From: JAICLV01 sp036380925
Lineage (GTDB): Bacteria > Actinomycetota > Actinomycetes > Acidothermales > Acidothermaceae
DNA length: 5,237 nucleotides
Assembly (NCBI GenBank): GCA_036380925.1
Contig: DASVDW010000176.1
Span: forward strand, 1 to 5,237
Reading direction: 5' to 3'
A program made the translations under genes and the position numbers. Numbering within the stretch: position 1 is the first letter of the stretch; each line of letters opens with the position of its first letter. Below, piece by piece: positions 1 to 4,869 of this stretch. Under the pieces are notes generated by a model that had not been told where the DNA came from, made no database searches, and was given only the letters and a program-made list of their open reading frames with translations.

Positions 1-1
1 T

Positions 2-94
2 CCCGGCCACATCTTCAACCTCGGCCACGGCGTGTTGCCGTCGACCGACCCGGGCGTGTTGAGCCGGTTGGTTGAGTTGGTTCACGACTCCTGA
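2..94 (+). CDS. hemE: Uroporphyrinogen III decarboxylase, C-terminal end (partial)
   Basis: These are the last 30 codons and the TGA stop of a gene that enters from the left edge. The readable peptide contains GHIFNLGHGVLP followed by ST-D-P-GVLSRLVELVH, the conserved C-terminal segment of HemE. The family decarboxylates the four acetate side chains of uroporphyrinogen III to give coproporphyrinogen III in the cytoplasm. The context supports the call, because two later enzymes of the same pathway lie about 1.1 kb downstream on the same strand. The end overlaps the 3' end of the converging lipoprotein gene by 13 bases. The catalytic N-terminal part lies outside the window, so its integrity cannot be judged. 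Confidence 0.9.
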   Translation, partial: PGHIFNLGHGVLPSTDPGVLSRLVELVHDS

Positions 95-1059
95 GGGCGC
101 CGGCGGCGCATCCTGCGCCGTCCGACAATCGCCGCGACAGCGGCGACCACGACAACGATGAGGAACGGCAGCACCGCGCCGACGCCGGTCGCGATCGCGG
201 CCACGGTCTTGGTGAACGCGTGCCAGCCGCCGCGCAGGCCGCGCAGGAAGCCGAACGTGTGCGTCTTCTTGACCGTCGTCGCCTTGACGACCGGGGGAGC
301 GGCTTGCAGGTGCACCGTGATCGTCGCTGACTTTGTCTGCGCGGCAAGGGACTTCTGCTGCTGCTCGAGCGATTCGAGGTCGGAGTCGCGCTGCGACAGT
401 TGGTTTTCGACGTTGAGCAGGTCGGCGACCGTGCCCTGATGGTTGAGCAGCTCGGTGAGCCGGGCGATGCTCACACGGGCGGCGTCGATGCGCGCGTTGA
501 TGTCCACGACTTTCTCGGTCACGTCGTCCGAGCCCTCGGTGCGGCTGACCTGCGTGCCGATTTTTCCAATGGCGTCAACGGTCTGCCGCAGGTTCTCGGG
601 CGGAACCTTCAAGGTGATGGTCGCGCTGGCGTTGCCCGGGTTGTTGGGATCCTTCGACGTCAGGTCGACCTGCTCGGCGTAAACCACGCCGCCGCTCTCG
701 GCCGCGCGTGCCTCGACTTGCCGCACCGCGTCGTCGATGTTGTCGGTCCGAATGGTGATGTCCGCGGTGTAGATGATGTCGCGGTTGGCGAGCAGCGGCT
801 GCGCGGCGAGCGCGTTTCTCCCTGCGGCGGCCTGGTTCGCGCCGCCGGCGGGTGATCCGGGCGGCATCGCCGGTGCGGCCGACGCCGCCGGGGCGACCGC
901 GGCTCCGGCCGCTGCCGCAGAGGTCTGCGCCGGCGACGGCGCCGTCGCGGCAAAGCCGGCGGACGACTTCTTTGCCTCACCGGTGCAGGCGGCCAGCGTG
1001 AGGGCTAACGCGAGGCCGATCCCGATCGTGGCTGCGGTGATTGCGGTGTGCCGGCGCAT
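82..1059 (-). CDS. DUF4349 domain lipoprotein with C-terminal membrane anchor
   Basis: This 325-residue protein has a lipoprotein signal peptide: MRRHT, a hydrophobic stretch at residues 10-24, then the lipobox LAAC with Cys25 as the likely lipidated residue. Residues 30-90 are an Ala/Pro/Gly-rich linker. Residues 92-255 match the DUF4349 pattern: an N-terminal alpha/beta part beginning NRDIIYTADITI, then a coiled-coil-like helical region around 186-242 rich in Leu, Glu, Gln and Arg. A transmembrane helix (about 292-312) is followed by an Arg-rich tail (RRRMRRRR), so the C-terminus should be cytoplasmic and the DUF4349 part extracytoplasmic. The function of this family is not established. The open frame continues upstream to 1482, but the start at 1059 is chosen because a GGAGG lies 5 bases before it and the signal peptide begins there. 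It is divergent from hemY and converges on hemE. A link to heme metabolism would be inferred from position only. Confidence 0.88.
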   Translation of the reverse strand: MRRHTAITAATIGIGLALALTLAACTGEAKKSSAGFAATAPSPAQTSAAAAGAAVAPAASAAPAMPPGSPAGGANQAAAGRNALAAQPLLANRDIIYTADITIRTDNIDDAVRQVEARAAESGGVVYAEQVDLTSKDPNNPGNASATITLKVPPENLRQTVDAIGKIGTQVSRTEGSDDVTEKVVDINARIDAARVSIARLTELLNHQGTVADLLNVENQLSQRDSDLESLEQQQKSLAAQTKSATITVHLQAAPPVVKATTVKKTHTFGFLRGLRGGWHAFTKTVAAIATGVGAVLPFLIVVVVAAVAAIVGRRRMRRRRPQES

Positions 1060-1167
1060 GGCGGCCTCCGAGGTTGATGAATGTCGACCAACGATCAGAT
1101 TCCTCCGGCGTCCCAGGGGTTCCACCCGCAGATCACGATCGGGCAACGGTCTGAAATCGTGTGGGGC
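1060..1167. promoter_or_regulatory. Divergent control region between the DUF4349 lipoprotein gene and hemY
   Basis: These 108 bases separate the start of the lipoprotein gene (-) from the preferred GTG start of hemY (+), and should hold both promoters. Near the left end a CCTCC (1065-1069, the ribosome binding site of the minus-strand gene) is directly followed by GAGG (1070-1073), which sits 7 bases before an ATG at 1081 in the hemY frame. If hemY started at 1081, only 21 bases would separate the two genes and each promoter would have to lie inside the other gene. I see no convincing -35/-10 pair on either strand. Confidence 0.4.
1065..1069 (-). promoter_or_regulatory. Ribosome binding site of the DUF4349 lipoprotein gene
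   Basis: Read on the minus strand, GGAGG is followed by CCGCC and then ATG at 1059, a spacing of 5 bases. It decides the start of the lipoprotein over the longer open frame that continues to 1482. Confidence 0.7.
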
Positions 1168-2568
1168 GTGAAGGTGGAAAGACAGTCCGTCGTGGTGGTC
1201 GGCGCGGGGATCGCGGGCCTCTCGGCGGCATCCGCCATCGCCCGCGACGGCCGGGCGTCGGTGACCGTGCTCGAAGGGTCGCCGAGGGTTGGCGGCAAGT
1301 TGTCGCGTGGCGAGGTCGCCGGGGTGGTCACCGACCTGGGGGCCGAGGCGGTCCTGGCCCGCCGGCCGGAGGGACTCGGCCTGATCGACTCGCTGGGCCT
1401 GTCGTCGGAGGTGGTGCACCCCGCGGTGCTGTCGTCCGCGGTGTGGTCGCGCGGCGCGCTGCGCTCGCTGCCGGCCGGGCACGTGATGGGAGTTCCGACC
1501 CGGCTACGCGCGCTCGCGTCGTCCGGCATCGTGTCTCCGGCCGGGGTGCTGCGGGCGGCGCTCGGCGCGGCGCTGCCGGCCCGCTCGGTCGAGGGCGACC
1601 GCTCGGTGGCCGACGCGATCGGCTCGCGGCTTGGTCGCGAGGTCGTCGACCGGTTGGTCGAGCCGCTGCTCGGCGGCGTCTACGCCGGGAGGGCCGACGA
1701 GCTTTCGCTGCGGGCGACGCTCCCACAGGTCGCCGGGCGGATCGGCGCTCGCTCGTTGATGGCCGCCATGCGGTCGATGTCCGCGCCCAGCCGCGCCGCC
1801 GGGCCGGTGTTCGCCGGTCTCCCCGGCGGGGTGGCGCGGCTCGCCGAGGCCGCGGCGGACGACGTGGCGGCGCACGGCGGCGTCGTCCGGCTTGGCTCGA
1901 CGGTTCGCTCGCTGGAGCGGACAACGGACGGCTGGCGCCTCGTGGTCGGTTCCGCCGCCGCGCCGCAGACCGTGGGGGCCGACGCCGTGGTGCTCGCGGT
2001 TCCCGCCGCTCCCGCAGCGCGGCTGCTGGCGTCGGTCGCGCCGGGAGCGGCCGCCGAGCTGGCCGGTGTCGAGTACGCGAGCATGGCGATCGTGACGATC
2101 GCGTTCAAGCCGTCGGCGTTCGAGAAGCCCTTGAGCGGCAGCGGTTTCCTGGTGCCGGCGGTCGAGGGGAAGCTGATCAAGGCGGTTACCTTCTCCAGCC
2201 TGAAGTGGGGCTGGTACCCCGACGACGTGGTGATGTTGCGCTGCTCGATCGGCCGCCGCGGGGAGGCGTCGTCCCTGCAACGCGGCGACGACGAGCTGGT
2301 CGCCGGGGCGTTGGCTGATCTCGGATCGATGATCGGGGTGAGCGGTACACCGATCGACGCGGTGGTGACCCGCTGGGGTGGCGCGCTGCCGCAGTACGCG
2401 GTCGGTCACCTGGAGCGGGTGGCGCGGATCAAGGCGGCGGTGGCGGACGTCACCGGCTTGGCGGTGTGCGGCGCGGCGTACGACGGCGTCGGGATTCCGG
2501 CCTGCGTCGGCAGCGGGCAGGCGGCGGCGACCCAGGTCCTGCGCGGGCTGGCGCGCGAGGGAGAATGA
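1168..2568 (+). CDS. hemY: FAD-dependent coproporphyrinogen/protoporphyrinogen oxidase (HemY/HemG/CgoX type)
   Basis: The 466-residue product carries the N-terminal FAD-binding Rossmann motif VVVVGAGIAGLSAA (Gly12-x-Gly14-x-x-Gly17). Glu36 lies at the end of the second strand, in LEGSPRVGGK, followed by DLGAEAVLARRPE. The C-terminal flavin motif CGAAYDGVGIPACVGSG (about 434-450) is diagnostic of HemY-type oxidases. The family removes six electrons from the porphyrinogen using O2. In actinobacteria the natural substrate is thought to be coproporphyrinogen III, giving coproporphyrin III, which agrees with the coproheme decarboxylase gene overlapping its end by 4 bases (ATGA). The start is uncertain. 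GTG 1168 (or GTG 1174, with GGGG about 7 bases before it) gives the usual short lead before the Rossmann strand. ATG 1081 has a GAGG at good spacing, but would add 29 residues that resemble nothing I know in the family and would leave 21 bases to the divergent gene. Confidence 0.93.
   Translation: MKVERQSVVVVGAGIAGLSAASAIARDGRASVTVLEGSPRVGGKLSRGEVAGVVTDLGAEAVLARRPEGLGLIDSLGLSSEVVHPAVLSSAVWSRGALRSLPAGHVMGVPTRLRALASSGIVSPAGVLRAALGAALPARSVEGDRSVADAIGSRLGREVVDRLVEPLLGGVYAGRADELSLRATLPQVAGRIGARSLMAAMRSMSAPSRAAGPVFAGLPGGVARLAEAAADDVAAHGGVVRLGSTVRSLERTTDGWRLVVGSAAAPQTVGADAVVLAVPAAPAARLLASVAPGAAAELAGVEYASMAIVTIAFKPSAFEKPLSGSGFLVPAVEGKLIKAVTFSSLKWGWYPDDVVMLRCSIGRRGEASSLQRGDDELVAGALADLGSMIGVSGTPIDAVVTRWGGALPQYAVGHLERVARIKAAVADVTGLAVCGAAYDGVGIPACVGSGQAAATQVLRGLAREGE
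2557..2563 (+). promoter_or_regulatory. Ribosome binding site for hemQ inside the hemY end
   Basis: A GAGGGAG run lies within the last codons of hemY. GAGG is 4 bases before the ATG at 2565, which overlaps the hemY stop as ATGA, and the end of the run is 10 bases before a second in-frame ATG at 2574. Either start implies translational coupling to hemY. The two differ by only three residues (MSG). Confidence 0.55.
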
Positions 2569-3251
2569 GTGGCATGAGTGAGGATGCCGCCGACACCGCC
2601 AACACCTACGTCATGTACTCCGTCTTCCGCTGGCGCGGCGGATTGACCGACCGGGCGGCCGCGGTCGCCGAGGTCGACTCGCTGCTCGGGCAGTTGGCGC
2701 AAAAGGGCGTCACAACCCGCGGGGTGTACAGCATCAGCGGCTTCCGGCCCGACGCCGACCTGATGTTCTGGTGGATCGCGCCGACGTCCGACGACCTGCA
2801 GGAGGCGTACGCGGGGTTCCGGCGCACCGCTCTTGGCCGCGCCTGCGAGCCGGTGTGGTCGGTGATCGGCCTCCACCGCGAGGCGGAGTTCAACAAGGCG
2901 CACGTGCCCGCGTTCATGGAGGGTAAGGAGCCGGGCGCGTACATCTGCGTGTACCCCTACAACCGCTCCAACGAGTGGTACCTGCTCGAGCCGGCCGCAC
3001 GCGGGGCGATGCTGCGCGAGCACGGCGAGATGGGTCGCGAGTACCCCGACGTGCTGGCCAACACGGTGGCCGCCTTCGCGCTGGGCGACTACGAGTTCTT
3101 GCTGGCCTTTGAGGCGTCGCAGCTGCACACGATCGTCGACCTGATGCGCCACCTGCGCGGGGCCCGGGCGCGCGAGCACACCCGCCTGGAAACGCCGTTC
3201 TTCACCGGCCCCCGGCTGCCGGTCGCCGACATCGTCGCGTCCCTGCCGTAG
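2565..3251 (+). CDS. hemQ: Coproheme decarboxylase (HemQ/ChdC, chlorite dismutase family)
   Basis: This 228-residue protein is the last enzyme of the coproporphyrin-dependent pathway. It uses H2O2 to decarboxylate two propionates of iron-coproporphyrin III to the vinyls of heme b. The family active site is visible with the actinobacterial spacing: distal His113 in AHVPAF, the radical-forming Tyr130 in VYPYNRS, and proximal heme-ligand His153 in REHG. The gaps (17 and 23 residues) are as I recall for the His118/Tyr135/His158 set of the Corynebacterium diphtheriae enzyme. Other family blocks are MYSVFRWRG near the N-terminus, GFRPDADLMFWW (59-70), FALGDYEFLLAFEA (171-184) and the end block ETPFFTGPRLPV (209-220). 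Length is normal for actinobacterial ChdC. It follows hemY with a 4-base overlap and probably shares its transcript. The coproporphyrin ferrochelatase needed between the two steps is not in this window. Confidence 0.95.
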   Translation: MSGMSEDAADTANTYVMYSVFRWRGGLTDRAAAVAEVDSLLGQLAQKGVTTRGVYSISGFRPDADLMFWWIAPTSDDLQEAYAGFRRTALGRACEPVWSVIGLHREAEFNKAHVPAFMEGKEPGAYICVYPYNRSNEWYLLEPAARGAMLREHGEMGREYPDVLANTVAAFALGDYEFLLAFEASQLHTIVDLMRHLRGARAREHTRLETPFFTGPRLPVADIVASLP

Positions 3252-3266
3252 CGCTCGGCCGCTAGA

Positions 3267-3287
3267 CCCGCCGCCAGGCCCGCCGCC
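3267..3287 (+). repeat. Short GC-rich tandem motif downstream of hemQ
   Basis: CCCGCCGCC occurs at 3267-3275 and again at 3279-3287, a 12-base period, in the 59 bases between the hemQ stop and the left palindrome. It is too short to assign a role and may be simple compositional bias. No hairpin followed by a T-run is seen here. Confidence 0.3.
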
Positions 3288-3310
3288 GGACCCCCGCGGC
3301 CGCCGTTGCC

Positions 3311-3359
3311 GTTCTCGTGACGTTTACTCACGGAATCCGGTAGCAAACGTCACCAGAAC
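3311..3359 (+). repeat. Left 49-base imperfect palindrome (inverted repeat IR-L)
   Basis: The segment folds on itself around a single central base (3335) with 20 of 24 position pairs complementary. The outer arms are GTTCTCGTGACGTTT (3311-3325) and AAACGTCACCAGAAC (3345-3359), with one mismatch. The inner part contains CGG-AAT-CCG and a CT/AG pair separated by a two-base mismatch. Its reverse complement recurs at 4359-4407 with 45 of 49 bases identical, on the other side of the AbiEi/DUF559 gene. There is no T-run after it, so it is not a classical terminator, although it could end hemQ transcripts. It ends 63 bases before the GTG of that gene, where an operator for a winged-helix autoregulator could also sit. 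Confidence 0.9.
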
Positions 3360-3422
3360 CGTGGGCTGCTCTCCACAGCCAGCTACGCGGTCCTCACAAG
3401 CTGGATCGAGCCGCCCCGGCGG

Positions 3423-4349
3423 GTGAGCGCCGCCATCACCGTTGAACAGGTGAACTCGGCATTAGCGAAGCGGGCCGCGCGCCAGTCGGGCGCTTTCTCC
3501 CGCGAACAGGCGTTGGCCTTCGGGTACAGCGACAACCAGATCTCGCGTGAGATCAAGTCGGGCCGGTGGAAAGTCAGCAGCTCAGGCGTTTACCGGCTGG
3601 CGGGCACGCCTACCACGCTCGCCACCCGAGGCTGGCTCGTCGTGCTCGCGGCGGGTGATGGAGCGCTGCTAAGTCACCGGGTGGCTGGTTGGCTGCAGCA
3701 GATCGACGCCGTCCCCGGTTATCGCGACCTTGACGTCAGCGTCCCCTCGCACCGCCGGCCGCGCGACGTGCCGGGCGCTGTCGTGCATCGGGCGGCGCTG
3801 ACTCGCGCCGACGCGGCGTGGTCGCGCGGCTTGCCCGTGACCTCGCCGCTGCGAACCGTCGTCGACCTGGCCCGCACGACGGCGCCGGAGATCGGCTCGC
3901 GCATCATCGGCGACGCCGTGCGCACCCAGCTCGTCTCCTTCGAGCGCGTAGAGGAGGCCATCGCGGCGCTTGGTCGCAAGCACGGCGTCGGTCAGGCGCG
4001 GCAGGCGCTACGGCTTTGCGACCCGAGGCTGGAGTCCGTGCTCGAGTTCGAGCTGCTCGCGTTGGCTAGGCGCGCCGGGCTCGATCCGCGACCGCAGTTC
4101 ACCGTGACCGAGAACGGCCGCTTCATCGCCCGTGTCGACCTTGCCGTGCCGGGTTTGAAGCTTGCGCTTGAGGCGGATGGCTACGCGACACATGCGCGAC
4201 GACCGGGATTCGAACGCGACCGGGAACGACTGTCGCTACTCCAGGCGGCCGGATGGACGGTGCTCGCCTTCACCGCCACCCAGATCCGCGACCGCCCGCA
4301 ATGGGTGATCGACGTCATCCGGCGAGCGGTCGGGCGACTCGCCGCCTGA
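3423..4349 (+). CDS. AbiEi-like winged-helix and DUF559/VSR-like nuclease fusion protein
   Basis: The 308-residue protein has two recognisable parts. Residues 12-60 resemble the AbiEi antitoxin N-terminal winged helix: an RQSGAFSREQAL helix, GYSDNQISREIKSGRW, and the closing GVYRLAG wing. A middle region (70-200) matches the AbiEi-like body, with LLSHRVAGWL, VPSHRRP, the PVTSPLRTVVDLA block and GDAVR. Residues 200-305 match DUF559, a relative of VSR/PD-(D/E)xK nucleases: LESVLEFELL, RVDLAVPGLKLALEADGYATH (236-257) and RDRERLSLLQAAGWTVLAFT. Asp239, Glu250, Asp252 and His257 are the likely active-site cluster. Such fusions are common in actinobacteria and are often annotated as solitary type IV toxin-antitoxin antitoxins. 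No AbiEii toxin gene is adjacent here. Function is unproven; nuclease activity and self-regulation are inferences. The GTG start has no clear ribosome binding site (GGCGG is immediately adjacent), and GTG 3450 is an alternative. The gene is bracketed by inverted palindromes. Confidence 0.87.
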   Translation: MSAAITVEQVNSALAKRAARQSGAFSREQALAFGYSDNQISREIKSGRWKVSSSGVYRLAGTPTTLATRGWLVVLAAGDGALLSHRVAGWLQQIDAVPGYRDLDVSVPSHRRPRDVPGAVVHRAALTRADAAWSRGLPVTSPLRTVVDLARTTAPEIGSRIIGDAVRTQLVSFERVEEAIAALGRKHGVGQARQALRLCDPRLESVLEFELLALARRAGLDPRPQFTVTENGRFIARVDLAVPGLKLALEADGYATHARRPGFERDRERLSLLQAAGWTVLAFTATQIRDRPQWVIDVIRRAVGRLAA

Positions 4350-4358
4350 GCCATCGCG

Positions 4359-4407
4359 ATTCTGCTGACGCTTTCTACCGGATTCCGTGAGTAAACGTCA
4401 CGAGAAC
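4359..4407 (-). repeat. Right 49-base imperfect palindrome (inverted repeat IR-R)
   Basis: This is the reverse complement of the left palindrome, with 45 of 49 bases identical. The differences are at 4359, 4365, 4371 and 4374, all on the side facing the gene, and 4375-4407 match without a break. Self-pairing is weaker than in the left copy (17 of 24 pairs around central base 4383). It begins 9 bases after the stop of the AbiEi/DUF559 gene and ends 8 bases before the stop of converging msrB, so it fills nearly the whole gap and could also act as a bidirectional terminator. Confidence 0.9.
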
Positions 4408-4415
4408 CGGGGCGG

Positions 4416-4826
4416 TTAGGTGTCGACCTCGGCCGGCTCGAGAGTCAACGAGATGCTGTTGATGCAGTACCGGTCGTCGGTCGGGGTGTCGTAGCCCTCG
4501 CCGTGGAACAGATGCCCGAGGTGCGAGCCGCAGCGCCGGCAGCGCGCTTCGATCCGCCGCATGCCCAGGCTGTTGTCGGGGATCAACTCCACCGCGTCGT
4601 CGTCGGTCGGGGCGTAAAACGACGGCCAGCCGCAGTGCGACTCGAACTTGGTCTCGCTGCGGAACAGCTCGGCGTCGCAGGCGCGGCAGCGGTACACGCC
4701 GACCGTCTTGGTGTCGGTGTACTCGCCGACAAACGGTGGCTCCGTCGCGGCCTGCCGCAAAACCGCGTACTCCTCAGGGGACAGCCGCGCGCGCCATTCG
4801 TCGTCCGTCTTCTCAACCTCGTGCAT
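4416..4826 (-). CDS. msrB: Peptide-methionine (R)-S-oxide reductase MsrB, zinc type
   Basis: The 136-residue protein reduces the R-epimer of methionine sulfoxide in oxidised proteins, using thioredoxin or a similar donor. The full family pattern is present: LSPEEYAVLRQAATEPPF near the N-terminus, the zinc pair Cys47-x-x-Cys50 (YRCRAC), HCGWPSFY with Cys65, the second zinc pair Cys96-x-x-Cys99 (CRRCGSHLGH), and the catalytic Cys121 in RYCINSISL. Cys65 lies 56 residues before Cys121, which fits the resolving cysteine seen in MsrB enzymes that recycle through an intramolecular disulfide. Length is typical for a stand-alone bacterial MsrB. The open frame extends upstream to 4937, but that part would overlap the divergent LigD-like gene and shows no family similarity. 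The ATG at 4826 has no ribosome binding site but has a -10 box 7 bases upstream, suggesting a leaderless transcript. Confidence 0.95.
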   Translation of the reverse strand: MHEVEKTDDEWRARLSPEEYAVLRQAATEPPFVGEYTDTKTVGVYRCRACDAELFRSETKFESHCGWPSFYAPTDDDAVELIPDNSLGMRRIEARCRRCGSHLGHLFHGEGYDTPTDDRYCINSISLTLEPAEVDT

Positions 4827-4833
4827 AACGTCG

Positions 4834-4839
4834 AGCGTA
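4834..4839 (-). promoter_or_regulatory. Putative -10 box of msrB (leaderless)
   Basis: On the minus strand TACGCT (pattern TANNNT) ends 7 bases before the msrB ATG, so transcription would start at or next to the A of the start codon. No Shine-Dalgarno sequence is present. The -35 position with a 17-base spacer coincides with the -10 box of the opposite gene and does not resemble TTGACA. Confidence 0.4.
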
Positions 4840-4856
4840 CGCGAGCGTGGCGCCGG

Positions 4857-4862
4857 TAGCGT
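4857..4862 (+). promoter_or_regulatory. Putative -10 box of the LigD-like polymerase gene (leaderless)
   Basis: TAGCGT (pattern TANNNT) ends 7 bases before the ATG at 4870, the same geometry as the divergent msrB promoter. The 17 bases between the two boxes (4840-4856) place each -10 box at the -35 position of the other promoter. No good ribosome binding site precedes the ATG. Confidence 0.4.
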
Positions 4863-4869
4863 GGCGTCC

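Larger units (their letters stand above)
3311..4407 (+). mobile_element. Candidate palindrome-bounded single-gene cassette
   Basis: This 1,097-bp unit is bounded by two near-identical 49-base palindromes in inverted orientation and holds one gene, an AbiEi-type winged-helix plus DUF559/VSR-like nuclease. The outermost 33 bases of both repeats are identical, while the four differences all lie in the inner 16 bases. That is what one expects if the outer ends are recognised or were recently copied. The unit sits between hemQ and msrB. I find no target-site duplication at its borders and no recognised transposase or integrase, so mobility is an inference. The gene appears to use more A/T-ending codons than the flanking genes (by eye). 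Alternatives are a gene flanked by operators or terminators, or an invertible segment. Confidence 0.4.

Noticed and set aside
1161..2318. Long plus-strand open frame of 385 codons inside hemY
   Set aside because: The translation is a low-complexity Arg/Gly run caused by GC-rich codons read out of frame; hemY in the other frame has clear FAD motifs.
1504..2409. Minus-strand open frame of 301 codons opposite hemY
   Set aside because: No recognisable domain and Arg/His-rich composition; it is the antisense shadow of a high-GC gene.
2406..3179. Minus-strand open frame of 257 codons opposite hemQ
   Set aside because: Antisense shadow; hemQ on the plus strand carries all active-site residues.
3311..3359. 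Left palindrome as an ordinary rho-independent terminator of hemQ
   Set aside because: No T-run follows, and the near-identical inverted copy on the other side of the next gene is not explained by termination. A secondary terminator role is still possible.
3364..3380. Small hairpin GGCTG/CAGCC between the left palindrome and the nuclease gene
   Set aside because: A five-pair stem with a seven-base loop is expected by chance in DNA of this composition.
3303..4415. Target-site duplication at the borders of the palindrome-bounded unit
   Set aside because: The bases just outside the left end (CCGTTGCC) and right end (CGGGGCGG) share no direct repeat beyond chance.
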